Notes under the pieces: generated by a model
The model's database searches: none
What the model saw: the letters and a program-made list of their open reading frames with translations, nothing else
Told to the model about the DNA's origin: nothing
Shown here: in pieces, positions 18,605 through 27,726 of the stretch
Numbering within the stretch: position 1 is the first letter of the stretch
Layout of the letters: every line of letters begins with the position of its first letter
NCBI GenBank assembly: GCA_004298675.1
Contig: SCRI01000060.1
Span: 119,458 to 183,457 of the forward strand
Source of the DNA: a bacterium
GTDB lineage: Bacteria > Vulcanimicrobiota > Vulcanimicrobiia > Vulcanimicrobiales > SCRA01
Length of the DNA: 64,000 nucleotides
Direction of reading: 5' to 3'
Position numbers and translations under genes: made by a program

Positions 18605-20055
18605 ATCACCCCTCCCGCCGCCGGCCGTTCGGCCACGGGGGCCTCCCTGAACAGCGCGTCCAGCGTCTCCTCCGCGGCCCGCTCTCCGCTGTGCACGCAG
18701 TCGGGGACTCCCACACCGTGCAGAGCCGCCCCCGCCAGCGCGAAATTCGGCAACGCCGCCGTCTCGCGCTCGATCCGGGCTACACGCTCGAGATGCCCCA
18801 AGGCATACTCCGGTAGACGGTGCGTCCAGCGTCGCACCAGCGTGACCCGCGGAGCCGCCGTCACGCCCAGCAGCGCCCGCACCTCGTCCCGCGCGATCTG
18901 CACCAAGCCCTCGTCATCGGCGTCAAGCAGATGCGCTTGCAGCGCGCCACCGATGAAGGCACGCAGCAGCACCGTGCCCGCGGGCGCACGTCCGGGGTAC
19001 TTTTGGCTCACGATCGTCAGCGCCGTGATGCGCCTGCCCTCGGCGAACGGCACCACCACGCCGTAACTGCGCGGCAACGCGGGCGCGGCGCCCTCGTCGA
19101 ACGCGAGGTTGACGGTGGCGATGGAGTTGTAGACGATCGTCCCCAACAGCTCGGAGAGCTCCGGCTGCACCGTTCGCAGCAGGCGCGCGCTCTCGTGCAG
19201 CGGCGCGGCACAGACGACCGCGTCGAACGCCGCCGTCGAGCCGTCCGAGAGCGCCAGCGACCAGCTACGTTCGCCCCCGCTGCGGCAATGACGCTGCAGC
19301 GCAAGGACGCCGCAGTCCACCTTCACCGCTCCCGCCAGCTCTCGAACGAGGCGCTCGACAAGCGCGCCCAGCCCGCCGCGCAAACCCATCAGCGCTGCCG
19401 TACGCCGCGCGCCGCCGGAGCCGGCCAGTGCGCGCACCAGACTCCCGCTCCCCCGTTCCATCTCCAGGAAACGCGGAAGCGTCGCCTGCATGCTCAAGCG
19501 CTCGGGGTCGGAGGAGTAGATGCCACCGATCAGCGGCTGCGCAAGCCGCTCGAGCACCTCGCGCCCCAAACGCCGCGTGACGAACGCGGCGAGGCTCTCG
19601 TCCTCCGCGTCACGGCGCACCGGGACGAAGGGCTCGAACGCCATGCGCACCAGACCGCGCAAACTAAAGAGACCACTGGTGGCCAGCGCGACGGGGCTGC
19701 TGGGCGCGAAGAGCTGCACGCCGGGTGGAAGCGGCACCAGACGCCCTCGGCGCAGCACGCGCGAGCCCTTGAACTCCGGGCGCGTGGGAACGAGCTCACC
19801 CTCCAGGCCCAGGCGTCGCAGCAGGTCTGCGATGGCCGGCTTCTCGGCTAGCAGCGTCTCCGCGCCGGTCTCCATGGTGAAGCCGTCACGCGTCACGGTC
19901 TCCACACACCCTCCGGCACGCGCCGCGCGCTCGAAGAGCGTGACCTCGACGGGCAAGCGACGCTCGCGTGCGAGCTCCCGCAAACGATAGGCCGCGGCGA
20001 GGCCGCTGATCCCGCCGCCCACGACCGCGACTCGCTGGATGGCGGCTGCGCTCAT
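18601..20055 (-). CDS. hemY: Protoporphyrinogen oxidase
   Basis: VAVVGGGISGLAAAYRL...LFERAARAGGCVETVTRDGFTMETGAETLLAEKP; likely start 20055 rather than ORF start 20373. Confidence 0.87.
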   Translation of the reverse strand: MSAAAIQRVAVVGGGISGLAAAYRLRELARERRLPVEVTLFERAARAGGCVETVTRDGFTMETGAETLLAEKPAIADLLRRLGLEGELVPTRPEFKGSRVLRRGRLVPLPPGVQLFAPSSPVALATSGLFSLRGLVRMAFEPFVPVRRDAEDESLAAFVTRRLGREVLERLAQPLIGGIYSSDPERLSMQATLPRFLEMERGSGSLVRALAGSGGARRTAALMGLRGGLGALVERLVRELAGAVKVDCGVLALQRHCRSGGERSWSLALSDGSTAAFDAVVCAAPLHESARLLRTVQPELSELLGTIVYNSIATVNLAFDEGAAPALPRSYGVVVPFAEGRRITALTIVSQKYPGRAPAGTVLLRAFIGGALQAHLLDADDEGLVQIARDEVRALLGVTAAPRVTLVRRWTHRLPEYALGHLERVARIERETAALPNFALAGAALHGVGVPDCVHSGERAAEETLDALFREAPVAERPAAGGVI

Positions 20056-21218
20056 GGCAGAGGTTGGTAGGCGCAGAGTGGATCCTCCGCGTAGGGGTCG
20101 CCGGTGACGGCATACGCACGCGAGCGCGAGCCGCCACAGACCGTGGCGAACTCGCAGCGCCCACAACGGCCCTTCAAACGCGAGGGATCGCGCAGGCCCA
20201 CGAAGAGATCGCTCTCCTGGTAGACTCTGCGCAGCGAATCGGTACGCACGTTCCCCGCGCTCATCGGCATGAAGCCGCTGGGGCAGATCTCTCCCTTGTG
20301 CGAGATAAACACGAAGCCGCGGCCGGCGTTGATGTCCATCGGGCTGCGCCGCTCGCGCGGCCCCGGTTTCCATTCACCCAATGCCGCACGCAGCCGATGG
20401 TAGAGCGGCCCTGCCTCCGGCACAGCGCCCGGACCCACGCGCCGGGCCAACTCGCCGCGCTGGAGCACGATGCGCTTGAAGTGGTGGCCCTCGGTGGTCT
20501 TCACCGGTATGACCGTGCCTACGTCGTAGAGGAAGTTCATGACATCCTCGGACTCTTGCGCGGTAATCGGTTCCAGCACGCTGCCACGCCCGACGGGAAC
20601 GAGGAAGAAGACGCTCCACAACGCCGCGCTGTGGCTGCGCAGGTGCTGCGCCACCGCCGCCAGGTCCTCGACGTTGTGACGCGTCACGGTCGTGTTGATC
20701 TGCACGCGCAGCCCGATCTCGCGCGCGACCTCCCACAGCTTGAGCGTGCGGTCGAAGACGCCGGAGAAACCGCGAAAGTGATCGTGGATCTCGGGTGTCG
20801 AGCCGTCGATGCTGAGCGACATCGCCTTGAGCCCTAGTCCGTGAAGCTCCGCCAAGCGCTCCCTCGTGACCAGCGGCGTCGCCGACGGCGAGAGCGCCAT
20901 GTGCACGCCCTTGGACGTGCCGTACTCCACGAGCTTGGCGATGTCGTTGCGCTTCATGGGGTCGCCGCCCGTCAGCACGAAGATCGGCGAGGGCTTCCCG
21001 AACCCGGCAATCTCGTCGATCAGCGCACGCGCCTCCGGCGTCGTGAGCTCCAGCGGATTGCGGTGCGGAATCGAGTCGGCACGGCAATGGCGGCAGGCCA
21101 AGTCGCACGCGCGCGTGACCTCCCAAATGATGATGAACGGACGTTCCCCCACGTCGTGGCGCGGGTGGCGCACCTCGGGGATCACGCGCGGGGTGGCATC
21201 CGCCGGCATGGTCGTCAA
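20052..21218 (-). CDS. Radical SAM/SPASM protein of the NirJ/AhbD-like heme-associated type
   Basis: CDLACRHC cluster motif; SPASM-like tail CPSGFMPMSAGNVR...GRCGRCEFATVCGGSRSRAYAVTGDPYAEDPLCAY. Confidence 0.85.
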   Translation of the reverse strand: MTTMPADATPRVIPEVRHPRHDVGERPFIIIWEVTRACDLACRHCRADSIPHRNPLELTTPEARALIDEIAGFGKPSPIFVLTGGDPMKRNDIAKLVEYGTSKGVHMALSPSATPLVTRERLAELHGLGLKAMSLSIDGSTPEIHDHFRGFSGVFDRTLKLWEVAREIGLRVQINTTVTRHNVEDLAAVAQHLRSHSAALWSVFFLVPVGRGSVLEPITAQESEDVMNFLYDVGTVIPVKTTEGHHFKRIVLQRGELARRVGPGAVPEAGPLYHRLRAALGEWKPGPRERRSPMDINAGRGFVFISHKGEICPSGFMPMSAGNVRTDSLRRVYQESDLFVGLRDPSRLKGRCGRCEFATVCGGSRSRAYAVTGDPYAEDPLCAYQPLP

Positions 21219-22193
21219 CTACAGGCTCTCCGTGGAAGCATGGACGTCGCCGGCGCCTTTCGGGGGTCCTATGGCCAACTCCGTCAACACAGCGATGAAA
21301 TCCGGATGATCGTTGAGCGCGCTGGCGCGCTCCAGGCGCACGCCAGCCGCGGCGGCGACCGCGGCGGCCTCAACGTCGAGATCGTAGAGCACCTCGACGT
21401 GATCGCAGACGAAGCCGATGGGAACGACGACGGCCTCGCGCCTCCCCGAAGCCGCCGGAAGCCGCTCGAGCACGCTGCAGACGTCTGGCTCCAGCCAAGG
21501 CTCGTCCGGCGCACCGCTGCGGCTTTGGTAGGCGAGCTGCCAGTCAGGCGCTTCGAGCTCCCGCGCCACCAGCCCGGCGGTTGCAAGCAACTGTTCGACG
21601 TAGGGGCCGCACTCGGCCATCGCCCGCGGAATGCTGTGCGCCGTGAAGATCAGCGCCGTAGCCGCGAAGTCGTCACGGCCCAGGCGCGCCAATGCGGCGC
21701 GCGCGCGCTGGGCGTGGGCCCGCACCAGTAGTGGATGATCGTACGCAGGATGCGCGAACGCCAGCTGCGGAGCGGTGGGGCCGATGCGCCGGCACGCCGC
21801 CTGCGCGCCCTGCATGTAGCGCTCCCAGCTTGCCTCGCTCTCGTGCGCCGCCAGCACGATTCCGAGCACACGGCGCGTACCTTGCGCCGCCAGCTCGCGC
21901 AGCGTCTCCTCGATGAAGGGCGCGGCATGGCTCAGCCCGACCCGCACCGGCAACTCGCGGCCGGCGGCGCGCAGCGCCGCCGCAACGCCATCGGCTTGGC
22001 GTTGCGTGAGCTCGTTGAAGGGCGAGCGGCCGCCGATGCGTTCGTAGTGGTGCACGACTCCCTCGTAGCGCGCGCGCGGCACGGGGTGACCGGCGAGCAC
22101 GTGATCGAGGAAGGGACGAATCTCCGCTGGGCTCGTGGGTCCACCAAAGCCGATCAGGACCACGGCGTCGTAGGGCGCTGCCTGCGTCGTCAT
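21219..22193 (-). CDS. hemH: Ferrochelatase
   Basis: VVLIGFGGPTSPAEIRPFLDHV, FTAHSIPRAM, YQSRSGAPDEPWLEPDV, IGFVCDHVEVLYDLD. Confidence 0.92.
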   Translation of the reverse strand: MTTQAAPYDAVVLIGFGGPTSPAEIRPFLDHVLAGHPVPRARYEGVVHHYERIGGRSPFNELTQRQADGVAAALRAAGRELPVRVGLSHAAPFIEETLRELAAQGTRRVLGIVLAAHESEASWERYMQGAQAACRRIGPTAPQLAFAHPAYDHPLLVRAHAQRARAALARLGRDDFAATALIFTAHSIPRAMAECGPYVEQLLATAGLVARELEAPDWQLAYQSRSGAPDEPWLEPDVCSVLERLPAASGRREAVVVPIGFVCDHVEVLYDLDVEAAAVAAAAGVRLERASALNDHPDFIAVLTELAIGPPKGAGDVHASTESL

Positions 22194-23218
22194 CTGCGGC
22201 TGTACTCGTGAACCGCGTCGATCAGCGTCAACACGTTGTCGACGGGGGTCTCGGGCAGAACGCCGTGTCCCAGGTTGGCGATGTGTCCGGGGCGCCCGTC
22301 CACGCGCTCGAGCAACTCGCGCACGGCTCGACGGATCTCCGCCGGATCCGCGAACAGCAGCACGGGATCGAGATTGCCCTGCACGCCGACCTCCGAGCCC
22401 AAGCGCCCCCAGGCCTCCCCGATGTCCACGCGCCAATCCAAGCCGATGACGTCACCTCCGGCATCGCGCATCAGCTCCAAGAGACTACCCGTCATCGTTC
22501 CGAAGTGGATCACGGGAATGTCGGGACGCAAGCGTGTGATCAAGCGCTTGGTATGCGGGAGCACGAAGCGGGCGTAGTCGCGCGGCGCGAGGCATCCCAC
22601 CCAACTATCGAAGAGCTGCACCGCGTCCACGCCTGCCGCGATCTGCATGTTGAGGTAGTCGGCGGTGACGTCGGTGATCAGCCCCATTAGGCGCTCCCAC
22701 GTGCCGGGGTCGCGCTGCATCAGCACTTTCGTGGTCACGTGCATGCGCGAGGAGCCGCCCTCGACCAGATACGAAGCGACGGTGAACGGCGCTCCCGCGA
22801 AGCCGATCAGCGGCATCGAGCCGTTCAAGCCCGCGCGCGCAAGGCGGATCGTCTCGGAGACGAATGCCAGCGACTCCTCGACGTCGACCTTCAGGAGCTG
22901 GTTGACGTCGTCGAGCGTGCGAATCGGCTGCTCGATGCGGGGCCCGTCGCCCTTCTCATAGCGCAGCCCCACGCCCATCGGCACCAGCGGCAAGAGGATG
23001 TCCGCGAAGATGATCGCCGCATCGACGCTTAACCGCTGCGCCGCCGTGACCGTTACCTCCGCCGCGAGATCGGAGCGTGTGCACAGCTCCAAAAACGAAA
23101 GCCGCTCGCGCACGCGGCGGTATTCGGGCAGATAGCGGCCGGCCTGACGCATCAGCCAGACGGGCGTGAACGGCGCCTCCTCGCGCCGGCACGCGAGGAG
23201 GAACGGATGCTCAGACAA
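22190..23218 (-). CDS. hemE: Uroporphyrinogen decarboxylase
   Basis: TPVWLMRQAGRYLPEYR, IIFADILLPL, GFAGAPFTVASYLVEG, NLGHGVLPETPVDNV. Confidence 0.96.
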   Translation of the reverse strand: MSEHPFLLACRREEAPFTPVWLMRQAGRYLPEYRRVRERLSFLELCTRSDLAAEVTVTAAQRLSVDAAIIFADILLPLVPMGVGLRYEKGDGPRIEQPIRTLDDVNQLLKVDVEESLAFVSETIRLARAGLNGSMPLIGFAGAPFTVASYLVEGGSSRMHVTTKVLMQRDPGTWERLMGLITDVTADYLNMQIAAGVDAVQLFDSWVGCLAPRDYARFVLPHTKRLITRLRPDIPVIHFGTMTGSLLELMRDAGGDVIGLDWRVDIGEAWGRLGSEVGVQGNLDPVLLFADPAEIRRAVRELLERVDGRPGHIANLGHGVLPETPVDNVLTLIDAVHEYSRR

Positions 23219-23605
23219 CTAGGCCGACTCCGCCGGCGCCGCTTCCGCAACCGCCAGCGTTGCACGGAAGCGCTCCGCCGCGCGGCGATAGAGCACCGCC
23301 CACAGCGCCAGGAACGCCGTCAGTAGACCGGTCCAGAAGCAGATCCAGGTGGAGGCCGTCAGCGGCCACGCAGGCAGGAACGAGAGCGCGACACCCGCCA
23401 GCAACACCCCGCCCAACCAGTTGACGAGAATGGAGTGCCAGCGCGCGTAGTCAGTGCGCCGCGCCAGCAGCGCGAGCGCGATAAAGCAGAACGCGGCCAA
23501 GACGGCCACGCCGCGCCAGGCCGGTCCCGCGAAGAGCGGGGTGTCCAAGACGGCGGCGTAGACCAGTGCAAGGCCGAGCACGATGTTGAGGCTGTTGGCG
23601 ATCAT
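23219..23605 (-). CDS. Small integral membrane protein in nor/heme operon
   Basis: 128-aa hydrophobic ORF, several predicted TM segments by eye; tightly packed between hemE and next gene. Confidence 0.6.
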   Translation of the reverse strand: MIANSLNIVLGLALVYAAVLDTPLFAGPAWRGVAVLAAFCFIALALLARRTDYARWHSILVNWLGGVLLAGVALSFLPAWPLTASTWICFWTGLLTAFLALWAVLYRRAAERFRATLAVAEAAPAESA

Positions 23606-23901
23606 GAATGAATCTCTCCGGATGCGTGCAGGTTCTTCAAGTACCGTAACGTCACGCGAGGAATGAAGTAGTACGCGATGCCGCTGCCGATCAGGAAGAC
23701 CTTCCAGATCGGTCCCAGTGCCGAGAGCGTGACCACCGCCAGCAAGACCGCGCTCTGCGCGGCGTAGCTGGCGATCGCGAGGTACCCCAGGCGGCGCTCA
23801 CCACGCAGTTCGGAGGCGGCGTAGAGCAAGCCATACGCCCCTCCGAACAAGGCGAAGAACCCCAAGCCGATCGCATCGACGACGAATCCCATGGGGGTCA
23901 T
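23602..23901 (-). CDS. Small integral membrane protein next to norB
   Basis: 99-aa hydrophobic ORF, 9-nt gap from norB stop, 4-bp overlap with next gene. Confidence 0.6.
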   Translation of the reverse strand: MTPMGFVVDAIGLGFFALFGGAYGLLYAASELRGERRLGYLAIASYAAQSAVLLAVVTLSALGPIWKVFLIGSGIAYYFIPRVTLRYLKNLHASGEIHS

Positions 23902-23910
23902 GCTTCGCTC

Positions 23911-25341
23911 TTACCTCGTCCCTGCGCCTTCGACGGCCAGCGTCGCGGGCGCGGCGGCCGCGACGCGGCTGCGTCGCGAGATCGCAATCAGGTTGGAGGC
24001 CAAGATCGCGTAGCCGGCGGCGAAGAGCAATCCGAAGACCCAGCGCATCCAGATGCCCTCCACGAACCACGGGGTTTGCTGCGCCGCCACGAACGCGTTG
24101 AAGGTCGATCCTCCTATCGCGCGCTCGTAGAACGCCTGTGCCATGCCGGCGATCAGGAGTGAGCCGCCCATGCCGTACATGCCAACGTTGAGCAGGCCAA
24201 AGGCCCACTTCCACGCCCGGCCGCCGATCTGCGCGTACCCCCCCGCCTCCTGCACCGCCAGGTAGATCACGGCGATGACGCCGCAGCCGTACGCGCCCCA
24301 GAAGGCGAGGTGACCGTGCGAGGCCGTCCACTGCGTGCCGTGGGCGAAAAGATTGATCTGCGGCAGCGTGATCATGAAGCCCCACACGCCCGCGCCGATG
24401 AAGTTGCCGAACGCTTCGAGCATCGTCCAGTAGAACGCCGGCTGGTTGGTCATCTTGTGCTCGCCCGCGTCGTAGACGGCGTGGATCACCATACCTAGCA
24501 GCGGCAGCGGTTCGAGCGCCGAGAAGAAGCCGCCGATGCCCAGCCAATACTTGGGCGCACCCATCCAGAAATAGTGGTGGCCGATGCCCAGCACGCCGGT
24601 AGCCAGCACCAGCGCCACTTCGATGTAGAGCCAGGTCTCCACCACGTTGCGCGAGGTGTTCATCACGCGCATCAAGACCAGCGCCACGATCGATCCGATC
24701 AGTACCTCCCAAGTCGCCTCGACCCAGAAGTGCACCAGCCACCACCACCAGTACTGATCCACCGCCATGTTGGTCATGGCGGGGAAGGCGAGCATGTACA
24801 GGCCGAACAGCGGAATCAGGTTGAGGATGATCACCCAAGTCACGCCGGTGATGCGCTTGACCGCGATCGCCGTGCCTACGATGTTGTAGACGAACACGGC
24901 GATGCCGATGGCTACGACGATGGCCGCCCAACGCGGCTCCTCGACGTATTTACGGCCCTGGTTGACGAGCCAGAGCGTCTTGTCGGTGCCGGGTCCGTAC
25001 TGCACGAACAGGAAGGTGGCGGCTACGGCCGCGATCGTGATGCAGAACAGCCAGAAGACCACGTTGGCCGCCCGCATCCCCACGAGGTCACGTTTGAACT
25101 CCGAGGGCAGCAACCAGAACAGCGAGCCCATGAACGCCGTCAGCAGCCACAGGACCAGCACGTCGATGTGCATGATCTTGGCCATGCTGAACGGCAAGGG
25201 CTGAGCTAGGAAACCCGGGTGAATGTACTTCGTCGCGGCGATGAGACCGAAGACGATCATCACGCCGAACAACGCCACGGACAGAGTGAAGTACCGTAAG
25301 GCGAGACTTTGGGAAGAGTAGAGACTCGGCACACGTGTCAC
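23911..25341 (-). CDS. norB: Nitric oxide reductase subunit B (cNor-type length)
   Basis: 12-TM-like heme-copper protein; WWWWLVHFWVEATWEVL, GIGHHYFWMGAPKYW, QINLFAHGTQWTASHGHLAFWGAYG. Confidence 0.9.
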   Translation of the reverse strand: MTRVPSLYSSQSLALRYFTLSVALFGVMIVFGLIAATKYIHPGFLAQPLPFSMAKIMHIDVLVLWLLTAFMGSLFWLLPSEFKRDLVGMRAANVVFWLFCITIAAVAATFLFVQYGPGTDKTLWLVNQGRKYVEEPRWAAIVVAIGIAVFVYNIVGTAIAVKRITGVTWVIILNLIPLFGLYMLAFPAMTNMAVDQYWWWWLVHFWVEATWEVLIGSIVALVLMRVMNTSRNVVETWLYIEVALVLATGVLGIGHHYFWMGAPKYWLGIGGFFSALEPLPLLGMVIHAVYDAGEHKMTNQPAFYWTMLEAFGNFIGAGVWGFMITLPQINLFAHGTQWTASHGHLAFWGAYGCGVIAVIYLAVQEAGGYAQIGGRAWKWAFGLLNVGMYGMGGSLLIAGMAQAFYERAIGGSTFNAFVAAQQTPWFVEGIWMRWVFGLLFAAGYAILASNLIAISRRSRVAAAAPATLAVEGAGTR

Positions 25342-25381
25342 GCTGACATCTCCTCAACGATGCATGAGTGGTGCGGCGCGG

Positions 25382-26002
25382 CTACCGGAGGGCGGCCTGC
25401 TTGCCTTTGGGCGTGTCGGGGTCGGCTTGGAAGCCGTAGGGAAAGCCGTTGGTGTTGATCGAGGACGTCCACTTCAAGTAGGCCACCACGGCTTTGGCCT
25501 CGTCACGCGACAAGTGGAGATTGGGCATCTCCCGCGTCCAGGTTGGATACTTGTCGGGCTCCATGAGGAACGCAACCATGGCGTCGGCGCGGGTGTGCGT
25601 CTGCGTCATCGGCTCCCACATCTGGCGCCAAACCGGATCGAGCCATGCCTTGGTGAGATCGGGCGCGAAGTACGCACCCGTACCGAAGACGCTGTGGCAA
25701 TCGAGGCAGGCACGGCTCTGGATGACGAGCTTGCCTTCGCGAATCAGTGCTTCGGCCTGATGCTCGTCGTAGACGTGTCCAAACAGCGGATCACTGCCGC
25801 CGATCGTCGGCACGTACTCGTGCTGGGAATCGTCATCCACATAGCCGATGGCCTGATTGATGACGGTGTACGGTGGAACGTTGGCGCCGCCGGTGCTGAT
25901 AACGCCGATGGTGTTGACCGTCAAAGCGATCAAGATCGCCACCATGACGGTCAAAGAGCTGACTGCGCCGGCACGCCAAAAAATTGGATCCCGGGTGTAC
26001 AT
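25382..26002 (-). CDS. norC: Nitric oxide reductase subunit C (cytochrome c)
   Basis: N-terminal TM; SRACLDCHSVFGTGAYFAPDLTKAWLDP; adjacent to norB. Confidence 0.9.
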   Translation of the reverse strand: MYTRDPIFWRAGAVSSLTVMVAILIALTVNTIGVISTGGANVPPYTVINQAIGYVDDDSQHEYVPTIGGSDPLFGHVYDEHQAEALIREGKLVIQSRACLDCHSVFGTGAYFAPDLTKAWLDPVWRQMWEPMTQTHTRADAMVAFLMEPDKYPTWTREMPNLHLSRDEAKAVVAYLKWTSSINTNGFPYGFQADPDTPKGKQAALR

Positions 26003-26152
26003 CGGTTACCCCATTGGAGACGGTGTTGGTGGCTAACGCACGCATGATATGCGGCCGGCAAGCCTTCAACAGCTACCCAAGTCTCAGCGGGAAGAGTTTC
26101 TCAACTTCTTCACCTGACGCGGGCGACCGTCTGTTATATTATTCGCCCCGTG

Positions 26153-26926
26153 TCAGCCGATGCGCAGGCCGAGCATCGAGACCGATCCACCGTCGAAACC
26201 TTCGACTGGATACGAAACCGCCTCGCCTTCAGTGCGTTGCGCGAGCACGTAGATCAACGGGAGGTAATGCTCCGGCGTCGGTACGGAGAGTTCGGCGTCC
26301 TCACCCAGCTGCTCGTACTCCACCACGCGGCGATCTCCGGCCGCGATCAGCTCCCGCACGCGCGCCTCGAAGCGCACGGCCCAGTCGTACGGCTCGCGCG
26401 GATGGCGCCCCCACGCATACGCATGCAGGTTGTGCACCACGTTCCCGGATCCCAGGATCAGCACGCCCTCGTCCCGCAGCGGGCGCAGGCGCTGTGCCAA
26501 CTCGTCGTGCTGAACGGCGGTCAGCCGCTCGTCGAGACCAAGCTGAACCACCGGGATGTCCGCCAGCGGATAGAGATGCACCAAGAGCGACCACGTGCCG
26601 TGATCGAGTCCCCAGCTCTCGTCCAGCTCGACCGGCGCCGGCGCCAGCAGCTCGCGCACGTGCTGCGCCAGCTCGAGCGAGCCGGACGCGGGATACTCCA
26701 CGCGATAGAGCTGCGGCGGAAAGCCGCCGAAGTCGTGGATCGTCTGCGGGCGCGCTGAGGCCGTCACGCGCGCCCCCGGCACGTACCAATGCGCGGAGAT
26801 CGAGAGGATCGCGCGCGGGCGCGGAAGCGCGGATGCCACCCGCCGCCAGGCCAAACTGTAGGGGTTCTCCTCGATGGCGTTCATGGGGTTGCCGTGACCC
26901 AAGAACACGACCGGCATGCGCATCAC
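26153..26926 (-). CDS. ygiD: LigB-family extradiol (4,5-DOPA-like) dioxygenase
   Basis: MPVVFLGHGNPMNAIEENPYS, ILSISAHWYVPGARVT, GLDHGTWSLL, ILGSGNVVHNL, PTPEHYLPLIYVL. Confidence 0.9.
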   Translation of the reverse strand: MMRMPVVFLGHGNPMNAIEENPYSLAWRRVASALPRPRAILSISAHWYVPGARVTASARPQTIHDFGGFPPQLYRVEYPASGSLELAQHVRELLAPAPVELDESWGLDHGTWSLLVHLYPLADIPVVQLGLDERLTAVQHDELAQRLRPLRDEGVLILGSGNVVHNLHAYAWGRHPREPYDWAVRFEARVRELIAAGDRRVVEYEQLGEDAELSVPTPEHYLPLIYVLAQRTEGEAVSYPVEGFDGGSVSMLGLRIG

Positions 26927-27726
26927 TCCACCGCCTCCCGGCGATTGACCAGCAGCCGCAACCCGACGAAGATCGCCAAGGTCACGGTCAAGAAGAGCAC
27001 CGCTGCGGCCGCCGAGTCACGCAGCCCGCCCTGCAGGAAGAGATCGTAGATCTTCACGGGCGCGGTCATCGGATAGTACGCCAAGATGACGATCGCACCG
27101 AACTCGCTGAGCGCGCGCGCCCCCGACATCGTCATGCCCGCGACGATGCTGCGCCAACACAGCGGCAGCGTCACGCGCGCGAAGGTGCGCCACGCCCCCG
27201 CGCCCAGCGTGCGCGAGACCAACTCCAACTCGGGGTCCATCGCGGCGAAAGCCTGCCGCGCCGTGTCGACGGCGTACGGCAAGCTCACGTACAGCATGGC
27301 AACGACCACACCCGCTGCCGTGCCCCAGAAGCGCAAGCCCGTCGCGGCCTCTACCGGTGCACCGATGATCCCCGTGCGCCCGAAGACCAACAGCAGCGCG
27401 ATGCCCACGACCGTGTGCGGCACCGCCAGCGGCACGTCGACGATGCCTTCGATCAAGCTCCGGCCGCGAAAAGCGCGCCGTGCCAGCAGATATCCTAGCG
27501 GCACGCCCACGGCGCCGGCCAGCAGCGCCGTCACCAGCGCCGCCTCCAGACTCAACGCAACCGAGGCCCGGACCGCCGCGTCCCCCGCTGCGTGCAGCAG
27601 CGCCGCCGGATCTTGCAGCGCGTAGAGCTGCACCAACGGAAGTACCACGAAGAGCAGCGCGGCGCCGCCGGCGGCCGAGAAGACAACAGTGAGCCCGCGC
27701 GGCGTGGTTGCTAGGCGCCGGGCCAC
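26923..27726 (-). CDS. ABC transporter permease, molybdate/tungstate type
   Basis: Hydrophobic permease; VPLAVPHTVVGIALLLVFGR, ARALSEFGAIVILAYYPMTAPVKIYDLF. Confidence 0.85.
   Translation of the reverse strand: MARRLATTPRGLTVVFSAAGGAALLFVVLPLVQLYALQDPAALLHAAGDAAVRASVALSLEAALVTALLAGAVGVPLGYLLARRAFRGRSLIEGIVDVPLAVPHTVVGIALLLVFGRTGIIGAPVEAATGLRFWGTAAGVVVAMLYVSLPYAVDTARQAFAAMDPELELVSRTLGAGAWRTFARVTLPLCWRSIVAGMTMSGARALSEFGAIVILAYYPMTAPVKIYDLFLQGGLRDSAAAAVLFLTVTLAIFVGLRLLVNRREAVE

Noticed and set aside
25984-27498. 504-aa + strand ORF
   Set aside because: Arg/Ala/Pro-rich shadow of the minus-strand LigB dioxygenase and ABC permease genes.
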